From: Leifsonia sp. Root1293
Lineage (GTDB): Bacteria > Actinomycetota > Actinomycetes > Actinomycetales > Microbacteriaceae
Length of the DNA stretch: 64,000 bases
Assembly: GCF_001425325.1 (NCBI RefSeq)
Contig: NZ_LMEH01000002.1
Location: forward strand, 277,109-341,108
Direction of reading: 5' to 3'
In this document: positions 25,843 through 36,413 of the stretch, piece by piece
Layout: every line of letters starts with the position of its first letter
Position numbering within the stretch: the stretch's first letter is position 1
Made by a program: the position numbers and the translations under genes
The notes under the pieces: model-generated
The model's input: the letters and a program-made list of their open reading frames with translations, nothing else
Databases searched by the model: none
What the model was told of the DNA's origin: nothing

Positions 25843-25855
25843 GATTGATCTAATC
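25843..25855. promoter_or_regulatory. Candidate GntR operator upstream of the aldo/keto reductase
   Basis: GATT-GATCT-AATC is an inverted repeat with a five-base centre, in the AT-rich part 40 bases before the aldo/keto reductase start. Its size fits a FadR-subfamily operator, and the GntR/FCD gene of this locus lies just downstream. Confidence 0.4.
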
Positions 25856-25894
25856 TTTAGACGCACCCTTGCCCGTTGCTGTGGAGGTTCCTCG

Positions 25895-26866
25895 ATGTTG
25901 AGTCGCACGTTGGGGTCGGCCGTGCGCCTGACCGAACTCGGGATGGGTGCCGCCCAGCTCGGCAACCTCTACCGCGAGACGACGGATGCCGAAGCCGGCG
26001 GTGCGGTCGATGCCGCCTGGGACGCGGGGATCCGGTACTTCGACACGGCACCGCACTACGGTCTTGGCCTCTCGGAACGCCGCCTCGGAGCCGCTCTCGC
26101 CGATCGCCCGCGCGACGAGTACGTGCTGTCGACCAAGGTGGGCCGCCTGCTCGTGCCGAGCGGGTACCCGGAGGGCACCATGGACGACGGCGGCTTCGCC
26201 GTTCCGGCGACGGTACGCCGCGAGTGGGACCTGAGCCGCGACGGCATCCGGCGGTCGGTGCACGAGAGCCTCGAGCGCCTGGGGCTCGACCGCATCGACA
26301 TCGCCTATCTGCACGACCCCGACGACTTCGGGTCCGAAGCCCATTCCACGGCGATCCCCGCACTGATCGAATTGCGTGACGAAGGCGTGGTGCGCGCCGT
26401 CGGGGCCGGCACGAACCAGTCCGCCATGCCGGCCGAGTTCGTGCGCCGCCACGACGTCGATGTGATCATGCTCGCCGGCCGCTACACCCTGCTCGAGCAG
26501 GGAGCTCTCGACGACCTGCTGCCGCTCGCCGAGGAGCGCGGCGTCGGGATCGTGGCTGCAGCGGTCTACAACTCCGGGCTGCTGTCGCGCCCGCGTCCGC
26601 CCGCCGGCGCCCTCTACGACTACGCGCCCGCTCCGGCCGAGTTGATCGCGAAGGCCAACGCCATCGCCGACGTCTGCGAGGAGTTCGGCATCACCCTGCC
26701 CGAGGCGGCCGTCGCCTATCCGCTGCGGCACCCGGCCGTCGTCTCCGTCGTCGTCGGGATGCGCACGGCCGAGCAGGTGCGCGGCACGGCCGAGCGCTAC
26801 GAACGGGACATCCCGGAGGAGTTCTGGACTGCTCTCGACGAGCGCGGCCTGGTGCGCCGTGCCTGA
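25895..26866 (+). CDS. Aldo/keto reductase, probable L-fucose (aldose) 1-dehydrogenase
   Basis: A 323-residue AKR with GGAGG 8 bases before the ATG. D-A-G-I-R-Y-F-D-T-A-P-H-Y-G-L-G holds the catalytic Asp and Tyr; S-T-K-V-G-R supplies the Lys, and D-I-A-Y-L-H-D-P-D-D the His. The long S-G-Y-P-E-G-T-M loop and this sequence type are shared with bacterial D-threo-aldose/L-fucose dehydrogenases, which oxidise the sugar to a lactone with NAD(P)+. The operon to its right encodes a lactonase, a diketo-acid hydrolase, an SDR and a mutarotase, matching an oxidative deoxy-sugar route. Confidence 0.83.
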   Translation: MLSRTLGSAVRLTELGMGAAQLGNLYRETTDAEAGGAVDAAWDAGIRYFDTAPHYGLGLSERRLGAALADRPRDEYVLSTKVGRLLVPSGYPEGTMDDGGFAVPATVRREWDLSRDGIRRSVHESLERLGLDRIDIAYLHDPDDFGSEAHSTAIPALIELRDEGVVRAVGAGTNQSAMPAEFVRRHDVDVIMLAGRYTLLEQGALDDLLPLAEERGVGIVAAAVYNSGLLSRPRPPAGALYDYAPAPAELIAKANAIADVCEEFGITLPEAAVAYPLRHPAVVSVVVGMRTAEQVRGTAERYERDIPEEFWTALDERGLVRRA

Positions 26867-26870
26867 GCGC

Positions 26871-27641
26871 TCAGCCCGCCGTGGCGGCGTCGGGGTCGGC
26901 GAGAGCGGCATCGGCTTCGCCGAAGTGCATCGCGGTCGACTCCTCGACGCCCAGCACGTGCACAGACATGCGGATGCGGGCACGATCCGGGTCGCGGGCC
27001 ATGAGCGCCTCGAGGATGGCGCGGTGCTCGCGCTGCGTCTCGCGCACGGCCCCCTGCTCGTGGATGGCACGCCAGAGGCGCGCTCTGGCGGTGCGTCCGA
27101 CGAGTGCCTCGATGATGGCCGCGAAGGCCGGATTGCCGCTGGCCTGCGCGATGAGCCTGTGGAAGTCCGTGTCGACGTCGATGGTCGCCTCGAGGTCGAT
27201 GCCCGGCTCGTCGGCGAGCAGCGCGTCGCCGCGGTCGAGGATGCGCCCGGCGGCCTCGAGGTCGGCATCCGTCATGCGCAGCGCGGCGTGGGCCGCGGCC
27301 TCGGGCTCGAGCACCCGACGAACGCCCAGCAGATGCACGCTGTTCTCGGGCGACTGCAGGTCGGCGAGGAAGCCCAGCGGCTCGAACAGCTGGCTCGGCC
27401 CGAGGTCGGTCACATAGGTGCCGTCGCCCTGCCTGGTCTCCAGGACGCCCAGCACGACGAGGGCGCGCACGCCCTCGCGGAGGGATCCGCGCGAGACGCC
27501 GAGCAGGGCGCAGAGGTCCTTCTCGACCGGGAGCCTGGCGCCAGCGACGAGGCGCCCGCTCGTGAGCATCTCCCGGATGCCGTCGATCACCACGTTCGAC
27601 TGCGATCGGGGCGTCTCGCCGCCCGTGGTGCGTGTGGTCAT
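26871..27641 (-). CDS. GntR-family (FCD) transcriptional regulator
   Basis: A 256-residue FadR-subfamily regulator. The winged helix contains L-P-V-E-K-D-L-C-A-L-L-G-V-S-R-G-S-L-R-E-G, and the FCD domain carries D-T-D-F-H-R-L-I-A-Q-A-S-G-N and a later H-R-A-I-L-E-A-L. These Asp/His residues usually bind a metal that positions a carboxylate effector. It sits between the aldo/keto reductase (convergent, four-base gap) and the lactonase gene (divergent), so it most likely regulates the deoxy-sugar operon. The ATG at 27641 with AGGA upstream is preferred over a nearby GTG. Confidence 0.9.
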   Translation of the reverse strand: MTTRTTGGETPRSQSNVVIDGIREMLTSGRLVAGARLPVEKDLCALLGVSRGSLREGVRALVVLGVLETRQGDGTYVTDLGPSQLFEPLGFLADLQSPENSVHLLGVRRVLEPEAAAHAALRMTDADLEAAGRILDRGDALLADEPGIDLEATIDVDTDFHRLIAQASGNPAFAAIIEALVGRTARARLWRAIHEQGAVRETQREHRAILEALMARDPDRARIRMSVHVLGVEESTAMHFGEADAALADPDAATAG

Positions 27642-27745
27642 GGGCACATCCTAGGCTGGCGCCGCGCTGCACTAGCGACAGTCATCAGATCTTTGCCGAC
27701 GCGGATGCCGGTGCCGGCACCGACCCAGAGAACCAAGGAGCGCCC

Positions 27746-28657
27746 GTGAGCCTCATCATCGATTCGCACCAGCACGTCTGGGACCTGAACCGGGCCGAGT
27801 ACTCCTGGCTGGGGCCGGATGCCGGCATCCTGCACAGGTCGATCCCGATGGACGAGGTGCTCCCGTCCTTCGCCGCCGCCGGCATCACGGGCAGCGTGCT
27901 CGTGCAGTCCGCGGACAACGACGAGGACACCGACTACATGCTCGAGGTGGCGCGGCGCACACCGCAGGTACTCGCGGTCGTCGGCTACGTGCCCCTGCAC
28001 GAACCGGACCGCGCGGCCGAGCGTCTCGCCGAGCTGCAGCGCGAGCCGCTGTTCCGCGGGGTGCGCAACCTCATCCACGATCGCAGCGACCCGCACTGGC
28101 TGCTGCGTGACGACGTCGACGCGACCCTCGGGATGCTCGAGGAGGCCGACGTGCCGTTCGACGTGGTGGGGGTGCTGCCGGAGCACCTGAAGGCCGTCAT
28201 CGCGATCTCGGAGCGGCATCCGCGGCTCCGCATGGTGCTCGACCACCTCAACAAGCCGCCCATCGGCGCCGCCGATCACGAGCCGTGGTGGTCGCTCATC
28301 GCCCGGGCGGCAGAGAACCCGCTCGTGTTCGGCAAGGTCTCCGGCCTCTACTCCTCCGTCGGAGACCCGGCCGACTGGACCGTCGAGGGCGTACGCCCGG
28401 TCTTCGAGCACGCCATCGAGGTGTTCGGACCCGACCGCCTGCTCTACGGCGGCGACTGGCCGGTCTCGCTCATCGCCGGCGGGTACGGCAGGGTCTTCGC
28501 GGGCATCACCGCGTTGCTCGCCGACCTCGACGAGGGCGACCGGGCCCGCATCCTCGCCGGAACGGCCGCCGAGGTCTACTCGCTCGATCTTCCGCCCACC
28601 CCGAACTCCAGCATCGCCACCGACCTCGCCACCGACCTCCAGAAGGAGACCCCGTGA
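27746..28657 (+). CDS. Amidohydrolase-2 family sugar lactonase (L-fuconolactonase/L-rhamnonolactonase type)
   Basis: A 303-residue TIM-barrel hydrolase with AAGGAG before a GTG start. I-D-S-H-Q-H-V-W-D is the N-terminal metal motif of COG3618, in which characterised members hydrolyse L-fucono-1,5-lactone, L-rhamnono-1,4-lactone or similar. H-P-R-L-R-M-V-L-D-H-L, a Lys in F-G-K-V-S-G-L and Y-G-G-D-W-P-V-S are the later signature positions. It is the expected second step after sugar oxidation. The stop overlaps the next GTG (GTGA). Confidence 0.87.
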   Translation: MSLIIDSHQHVWDLNRAEYSWLGPDAGILHRSIPMDEVLPSFAAAGITGSVLVQSADNDEDTDYMLEVARRTPQVLAVVGYVPLHEPDRAAERLAELQREPLFRGVRNLIHDRSDPHWLLRDDVDATLGMLEEADVPFDVVGVLPEHLKAVIAISERHPRLRMVLDHLNKPPIGAADHEPWWSLIARAAENPLVFGKVSGLYSSVGDPADWTVEGVRPVFEHAIEVFGPDRLLYGGDWPVSLIAGGYGRVFAGITALLADLDEGDRARILAGTAAEVYSLDLPPTPNSSIATDLATDLQKETP

Positions 28658-29517
28658 CCACAGACACTCCCATCAGCCTCGCCAGACTCGGGGAGCCCGG
28701 CTCCGAGATCCCCGTCGTGCGCATCGGCGGCCGCACCCTCGACGCCCGCGGTGTCACGGCCGACTTCGACGGCGCCTTCCTCGCGGCCGACGGCATCGCC
28801 CGCCTGCGCGCGGCCGTCGACGAACTGCCCGAGCTCGAGGCGAGCGCCGACCTGCGGATCGGCGCCCCCATCGCGCGACCCGGCAAGATCGTCTGCATCG
28901 GCCTCAACTACCGCGACCACGCCGAGGAGACCGGCGCAGCCCTCCCCGCCGAGCCCGTCATCTTCATGAAGGATGCGTCGACTCTGGTCGGCCCCTTCGA
29001 TGATGTGCTGATCCCGCGCGGATCGGTCAAGACCGACTGGGAGGTCGAACTCGGCGTCGTGATCGGCAGCACAGCCCGCTACCTCGACTCTCCCGATGAC
29101 GCCCTCGCCCACGTGGCCGGCTACGCCGTCTCGCACGACGTGTCCGAGCGGGAGTTCCAGCTCGAGCGCGGCGGCCAATGGGACAAGGGCAAGAGCTGCG
29201 AGACGTTCAACCCGTTCGGACCGGAGCTCGTACCGGCCGACCAGGTCGGCGACCCCCAGGCCCTCGGTCTGCGCCTGAGCGTGAACGGCACTGTCCGCCA
29301 GGACGGCACCACGGCCAACATGCTCTTCTCCGTGGCTCACGTCATCTGGTACGTCAGCCAGTTCATGGTGCTGCATCCGGGGGACGTCATCAACACCGGC
29401 ACTCCTGCCGGCGTCGCCCTCGGAATCGCCGGCAACCCCTACCTGCGCGAGGGCGACGTGGTCGAGCTCGAGATCGACGGCCTCGGCCGCGCACGCCAGA
29501 CGCTGGTGCAGGCATGA
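28654..29517 (+). CDS. FAH-family hydrolase, probable 2,4-diketo-3-deoxy-L-fuconate hydrolase
   Basis: A 287-residue FAHD-type enzyme. I-V-C-I-G-L-N-Y-R-D-H-A-E-E is the family entry motif; the metal ligands are visible as E-V-E in D-W-E-V-E-L-G and Asp in Y-A-V-S-H-D-V-S. It continues through N-T-G-T-P-A-G-V. This subgroup hydrolyses acylpyruvates; in oxidative L-fucose and L-rhamnose routes it splits the 2,4-diketo-3-deoxy acid to pyruvate and L-lactate. It is distinct from the 400-residue FAH protein of the other operon. GTG start with AAGGAG; it overlaps the SDR gene by ATGA. Confidence 0.86.
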   Translation: MTTDTPISLARLGEPGSEIPVVRIGGRTLDARGVTADFDGAFLAADGIARLRAAVDELPELEASADLRIGAPIARPGKIVCIGLNYRDHAEETGAALPAEPVIFMKDASTLVGPFDDVLIPRGSVKTDWEVELGVVIGSTARYLDSPDDALAHVAGYAVSHDVSEREFQLERGGQWDKGKSCETFNPFGPELVPADQVGDPQALGLRLSVNGTVRQDGTTANMLFSVAHVIWYVSQFMVLHPGDVINTGTPAGVALGIAGNPYLREGDVVELEIDGLGRARQTLVQA

Positions 29518-30293
29518 GCGCCGCGGCTGGGAGCGGTGAGTTCGACGGCCTCGTCGCCCTCGTGACAGGCGGGGCGTCGGGCATCGGCCTGGCGACCGCG
29601 CAGACCCTCGCGGCACGCGGAGCGCGGGTGGCCGTGCTCGATCGGGCGATCGATGGGCTCCCCGAGCCGCTTCATGGTTTCGTCGCCGACGTGTCCGACC
29701 GCGCCTCGGTGAACGCGGCCGTCGCGGCCATCGCCGACGAGCTGGGCGGTATCGACATCGTCGTGAACAACGCCGGCATCAGCGCCGTCGGCACCGTCGA
29801 GGAGAACGACGACGCCGAGTGGGCGCGCGTGCTCGACATCAACGTCGTCGGCATGGCCCGGGTGACGGCCGCCGCGCTGCCCTTCCTGCGGATGTCGGAT
29901 GCCGCAGCCGTCGTGAACCTCTGCTCCATCGCCGCGCTCAACGGACTGCCGCAGCGAGCCCTCTACGCGGCATCGAAGGGCGCTGTGCTGGCACTGACCT
30001 ACGCGATGGCCACAGATCACGTCGCCGACGGCATCCGCGTCAACTGCGTCAGCCCCGGCACCGTCGCGACCCCGTTCGTCGATCGGATGCTGGCAGGCTT
30101 CGCCGACCCCGCCGCCGAGCGCGCGGCCCTCGACGCCCGGCAGGCGACGGGACGCATGGTCGAGCCGGCAGAGGTCGCTGCCGCGATCGCCTACCTCGCC
30201 AGCCCGCTCTCGGGCTCGACGACGGGCACGGCGCTCGAGGTCGACGGCGGCGTCACGCACCTCCGCGTGCGCCCGGCGGCGGCACGATCATGA
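29514..30293 (+). CDS. SDR oxidoreductase, probable 2-keto-3-deoxy-L-fuconate dehydrogenase
   Basis: A 259-residue classical SDR. T-G-G-A-S-G-I-G is the cofactor loop, followed by N-N-A-G-I-S, Ser in L-C-S-I-A, Y-A-A-S-K and V-D-G-G-V at the end. In the non-phosphorylative fucose/rhamnose routes an SDR of this type oxidises the 4-hydroxyl of 2-keto-3-deoxy acids, giving the diketo acid used by the hydrolase encoded just before it. Overlaps on both sides (ATGA) show it is part of one translational unit. Confidence 0.83.
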   Translation: MSAAAGSGEFDGLVALVTGGASGIGLATAQTLAARGARVAVLDRAIDGLPEPLHGFVADVSDRASVNAAVAAIADELGGIDIVVNNAGISAVGTVEENDDAEWARVLDINVVGMARVTAAALPFLRMSDAAAVVNLCSIAALNGLPQRALYAASKGAVLALTYAMATDHVADGIRVNCVSPGTVATPFVDRMLAGFADPAAERAALDARQATGRMVEPAEVAAAIAYLASPLSGSTTGTALEVDGGVTHLRVRPAAARS

Positions 30294-30613
30294 GGCGCCT
30301 CGCCTCCGTGATCGGGATGCCGCCCGAGAACGTCGAGGAGTACGAGCGCCTCCACGCCGCAGTCTGGCCCGCCGTGCTCGAGAGACTCCGGCTCAGCAAC
30401 GTCACCAACTACTCGATCTACCGCCACGGCGACGTCCTGTTCTCCTACATGGAGTACGTCGGCGACGACTTCGAGGCCGACATGGCGGCGATTGCCGCCG
30501 ACCCGGCGACCCAGGAGTGGTGGGCGGTCTGCGAGCCGCTGCAGCGACCGTTCGCCGATCGGGCCGAGGGCGAGTGGTGGAAGGACATCCCCGAGATCTT
30601 CCACCTCGACTGA
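30290..30613 (+). CDS. L-rhamnose/L-fucose mutarotase (RhaM family)
   Basis: A 107-residue ferredoxin-like-fold protein, close to the usual 104. E-E-Y-E-R-L-H-A-A-V-W-P-A-V contains the conserved Tyr and His; N-Y-S-I-Y-R-H and the Q-E-W-W-A-V-C segment supply further active-site residues. It interconverts anomers so that the aldo/keto reductase gets the right form. Its presence argues that the operon substrate is a free L-6-deoxy-hexose or close relative. It overlaps the SDR gene by ATGA and ends the operon. Confidence 0.88.
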   Translation: MRRLASVIGMPPENVEEYERLHAAVWPAVLERLRLSNVTNYSIYRHGDVLFSYMEYVGDDFEADMAAIAADPATQEWWAVCEPLQRPFADRAEGEWWKDIPEIFHLD

Positions 30614-30736
30614 CGGACGCGGCGCTCGACGACCGGGCGAGTGGCGTCGACCTGCCCGGCGGCATCCGTGCCCCGACGGGGTCGGAGAGTGACGCGGTGA
30701 AACATGACGTACACAGGAAGCCCGTAGTCTCGGCTG

Positions 30737-33391
<2,655 letters not shown>

Positions 33392-33394
33392 GAG

Positions 33395-34339
33395 TCAGGA
33401 GGCGCCGCCTCCGGGCTCCGGATCCGCTCCGGATGCCGCTGCCCCGCCGGCCGCCGATTCGCCGTCGTCTTCTCCATCCTGCGCCCGCGCACGGGCGCGG
33501 CTCTCGCGCACTTCCTGACGCGAGCGGCCGATGAGCGCCAGAGCGAGGAACGGGCTCAAGGTGACGAACGCCGCGAACGAGGTGAACACGAGGGTGCTGA
33601 ACGTGAACGGCGCCGCGATGAGCGCCGAGACGATGAAGGCCAGCACCACGGCGCCCGCCAGCGCCACCCCGGTGCGGCCGAGCCAGGCGATGCCTGTCGC
33701 GGCGTACGCTGCGCACGAGGCGACGGCGAGCAGGCAGACGAGTTCGGCGACGATCATCACCGGCAGGTACCAGTCGGAGTGCGGCGGTACTCCGAAGCTT
33801 CCGGGGGAGAGGCCGACGGCGTTGCTCGAGAACATCAGCGCCACCAGTGACGCGAGCACGATCACGACCCCGCGGACGACGGCCCGCTGGCGGCGCGTTG
33901 CCTCCCGAACCGCCGGCTCCGGCCGCGTCATCCAGATTCCGTCATCGGGCGCCCCCGGAGCTCCGTAGGCGTAGCCGTCCTCGCCGGAGGCCGGCGCCCG
34001 GTGCGAGGTGCCCGATGTACGGGGTGCCGGGTTGTCGTCGAAGCGCGGGGCTCGCGGGGCCGACGAGGTTCCGGATGCCGCAGGCCCTCGTTCGGTGCCG
34101 ACGGGATCGCCGGTGGCGTACACGCGGAGCACCTCGTAGGCCTCCGTCAGGGTGATGAAGCGGGCGGCGGCATCCGTCTGCTGCTTGGCGGTTCCCCCGG
34201 CGAACCGGTCGGGATGTGCGAGCCGGGCCTTGGCGTTGTAGGCCGCGCGGATCTGGGTCTGGCTCGCCGTGGGCGGAACGCCCAGGATCGCAGCAGCCCG
34301 CTGGGGGGTCAGGGCGCTGTGGGAGTGCGTGCTCGGCAT
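33395..34339 (-). CDS. J-domain membrane protein
   Basis: A 314-residue protein. The open frame continues upstream into a repeat region, so the ATG at 34339 is chosen. Residues about 10-75 form a J domain with H-P-D at 42-44; a Pro/Ala/Ser-rich linker follows, then four or so hydrophobic segments (about 155-285), and a charged Glu/Asp/Gly-rich tail. A membrane-anchored J domain would recruit DnaK to the inner face of the membrane. The J domain is at the N-terminus with no Gly/Phe or zinc-finger part, so it is not a DnaJ ortholog. It converges on ppc with a three-base gap. Confidence 0.8.
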   Translation of the reverse strand: MPSTHSHSALTPQRAAAILGVPPTASQTQIRAAYNAKARLAHPDRFAGGTAKQQTDAAARFITLTEAYEVLRVYATGDPVGTERGPAASGTSSAPRAPRFDDNPAPRTSGTSHRAPASGEDGYAYGAPGAPDDGIWMTRPEPAVREATRRQRAVVRGVVIVLASLVALMFSSNAVGLSPGSFGVPPHSDWYLPVMIVAELVCLLAVASCAAYAATGIAWLGRTGVALAGAVVLAFIVSALIAAPFTFSTLVFTSFAAFVTLSPFLALALIGRSRQEVRESRARARAQDGEDDGESAAGGAAASGADPEPGGGAS

Positions 34340-34489
34340 GGGCCCACGCTCCCTTCGCTCCCGGAACGTCTCCAGTCTGCGGCATCCGGCGGCTCGAACG
34401 TCAGGTCGGGTGGCAAGAACCTGCCGCGACCTGCGTTCGCTGAGGCCCGGACGGAGTCCGCGGTCGAAGCGCCCCTTCGGACCTGCACG

Positions 34490-34573
34490 CTTCGGGCGGT
34501 CGCTGCGCTCGGCCCTCAGCGAGCGGTGCGTCTTCGGGCGGTCGCTGCGCCCGGCCCTCAGCGAGCGGTGCGT
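34490..34573. repeat. 42-base tandem duplication
   Basis: Two adjacent 42-base units (34490-34531 and 34532-34573) differ at one base; a degraded third copy starts at 34574 and runs into the arsR stop region. Each unit begins CTTCGGGCGGTCGCTGCGC and ends GAGCGGTGCGT. The wider stretch 34340-34575 holds no gene. Confidence 0.8.
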
Positions 34574-34575
34574 CC

Positions 34576-34929
34576 TCAGGCGGTGACGAGCAGGCGGGCC
34601 ACCGAATCGAGCGCGCCGGGAACGAGCGCGAAGTACGCCCAGGTGCCGCGCTGGGTGCGGCTGAGGAAGCCGGCATCGACGAGAACCTTGAGGTGATGCG
34701 AGACCGTGGGCTGGCTGAGCCCGACGGGCTCGGTCAGGTCGCAGGCACAGGCCTCCTGGCCCTCGGATGCCGCCACGATCGAGATCAGCCGCAACCTGGT
34801 GGGGTCCGCGAGTGCCTTGAGTGATCGCGCGAGGTCGTCGGCGTTGGCCGCCGTCAGGGTATCGCGAGTGAGAGGTGAGCAGCACGCGGTGACGTCCGTC
34901 ACGGGGAGGAGGGGAAGCGTCTGCGACAT
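34576..34929 (-). CDS. arsR: ArsR-family arsenic-responsive repressor
   Basis: A 117-residue winged-helix regulator. Vicinal Cys16-Cys17 near the N-terminus and Cys61/Cys63 (C-A-C-D-L) just before the recognition helix (S-Q-P-T-V-S-H-H-L-K-V-L) match the C. glutamicum-type As(III) site, in which two N-terminal Cys and one Cys at about 55 bind the metalloid. It is divergent from the flavoprotein and arsenate reductase genes, with two operator-like palindromes between, so it autoregulates and represses them until arsenite or antimonite binds. Confidence 0.92.
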   Translation of the reverse strand: MSQTLPLLPVTDVTACCSPLTRDTLTAANADDLARSLKALADPTRLRLISIVAASEGQEACACDLTEPVGLSQPTVSHHLKVLVDAGFLSRTQRGTWAYFALVPGALDSVARLLVTA

Positions 34930-34945
34930 GCCGTCAGTCTAGGGG

Positions 34946-34965
34946 ATATTGACATCCGTCGATAT
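34946..34965. promoter_or_regulatory. ArsR operator, copy 1
   Basis: ATATTGA-N6-TCGATAT, an inverted repeat with one mismatch, 17 bases before the arsR start. It has the same design and spacing as the second copy 35 bases to the right. Confidence 0.75.
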
Positions 34966-34980
34966 AAGCGGCCATACTCC

Positions 34981-35000
34981 ATATCGAAACCCATCGATAT
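34981..35000. promoter_or_regulatory. ArsR operator, copy 2
   Basis: ATATCGA-N6-TCGATAT, a perfect inverted repeat 40 bases before the flavoprotein gene. Two identical-design sites in one divergent gap suggest separate control of the two directions. Confidence 0.8.
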
Positions 35001-35040
35001 AGGCGCAGCCCGTGAGGGCGCCGAGATATCCGGAGATGCC

Positions 35041-36384
35041 ATGACCTTGCTCGACCTCGCACCGACGCTGCAGCGCTCGCCGCGTCTCGTGGGCCTGCCC
35101 GTCGCCATCATCGGCGCCGGTCCGGTCGGCCTGGCCGCTGCAGCCCACCTGGTCGAGCGCGGCATCGAGGTCGTGCTCCTCGAGAGCGGGCCGACGCCGG
35201 CGGCCGGCATCGCATCGTGGCGGCACATCCGCCTCTTCTCGCCGTGGGAACACCTCGTCGATCCCGCGGCACGCCGTCTCCTGGAGGCGAGCGGCTGGAC
35301 GCCTCCCAGCTCTGGAGTCGCGCCTTACGCCGGCGACCTCGTCGACGACTACCTGGCGCCGCTCGCCGCCCTGAGTCCGATCGCCTCCAGCATCCGAACG
35401 GGCACGACCGTGGTGTCGGTGTCGCGCGAGGGGATGGATCGCACGCGTTCACTGGACCGGGCGGGAACACCGTTCGTCCTGCGGCTCGCGACGCCGGACG
35501 GCGTCTCGGAACTGGCGGCCAGAGCCGTGATCGACGCCTCGGGCACCTACAACCACCCGAACAGTCTCGGCTCGAGCGGCCTCGACCCCCTCGGCTACGA
35601 CACCGTCGGCGCCAGGATCAGCGCGGCGCTTCCCGATGTCCTGGGCGTCGAGCGGCCGCGGTTCGCCGGTCGTCACACTGTCGTCGTCGGCGCCGGCCAC
35701 TCGGCGGCGAACACCCTCATCGACCTCGCCAGGCTGGCGCGCGATGAGCGCAGCACTCGGGTGACCTGGCTCATCCGCAACTCCGCCGCGGCGAGGGTGT
35801 CGTCATCGGATGCCGATGGCCTGCCGGGTCGCGCCTCTCTGGGGCAGCGCGTCGAACGGCTCATCGGCTCCGGTGCCATCGACCGCGTCGACGGCTTCGA
35901 GATCGTGAGGCTCTCGGCGACCGATGGCGGGGTCGCGATCACCGGTCGCCGCTCCGACGGCGAGGCGACGCTGACCGCCGACATCATCGTCAATGCCACG
36001 GGCTTCCGCCCGAACCTCGACATGCTGCGTGAGATCCGGCTCGACCTCGACGAGGTCGTCGAGGCGCCCCGCCGTCTGGCGCCACTCATCGACCCGAACG
36101 TGCACAGCTGCGGCACCGTCGAGCCGCACGGCTTCGCCGAGCTCCAGCAGCCGGAGCCGAACTTCTTCCTCGCCGGAATGAAGAGCTATGGCCGGGCGCC
36201 CACCTTCCTTCTCGCGACGGGCTACGAGCAGGTGCGCTCCATCGCGGCGTGGCTCGACGGCGATCTGGCAGCGGCGTCGAGCGTGCGCCTCCAGCTGCCG
36301 GCAACCGGGGTGTGCTCCACTGGGGTGCCGGCCGAATCGGCCGCCGCGGTGTCCGCGGCACCCGCGCCATCCTGCTGCTCCTGA
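35041..36384 (+). CDS. ArsO-like FAD/NAD(P)-binding oxidoreductase of the ars locus
   Basis: A 447-residue two-dinucleotide-domain flavoprotein. G-A-G-P-V-G-L-A-A-A near residue 23 binds FAD; a second G-A-G-H-S-A-A-N-T at about residue 218 binds NADPH; A-T-G-F-R-P-N is typical of flavin monooxygenases and thioredoxin-reductase-like proteins. GGAG lies 7 bases before the ATG. Proteins of this type occur in actinobacterial ars operons as ArsO, with a proposed role in organoarsenical or arsenite metabolism. It ends with S-C-C-S, a vicinal thiol that could bind As(III). No arsenite pump gene (acr3/arsB) follows here. Confidence 0.8.
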   Translation: MTLLDLAPTLQRSPRLVGLPVAIIGAGPVGLAAAAHLVERGIEVVLLESGPTPAAGIASWRHIRLFSPWEHLVDPAARRLLEASGWTPPSSGVAPYAGDLVDDYLAPLAALSPIASSIRTGTTVVSVSREGMDRTRSLDRAGTPFVLRLATPDGVSELAARAVIDASGTYNHPNSLGSSGLDPLGYDTVGARISAALPDVLGVERPRFAGRHTVVVGAGHSAANTLIDLARLARDERSTRVTWLIRNSAAARVSSSDADGLPGRASLGQRVERLIGSGAIDRVDGFEIVRLSATDGGVAITGRRSDGEATLTADIIVNATGFRPNLDMLREIRLDLDEVVEAPRRLAPLIDPNVHSCGTVEPHGFAELQQPEPNFFLAGMKSYGRAPTFLLATGYEQVRSIAAWLDGDLAAASSVRLQLPATGVCSTGVPAESAAAVSAAPAPSCCS

Positions 36385-36413
36385 TCCTCACATCGACTGA
36401 AAGCGAACCCATC

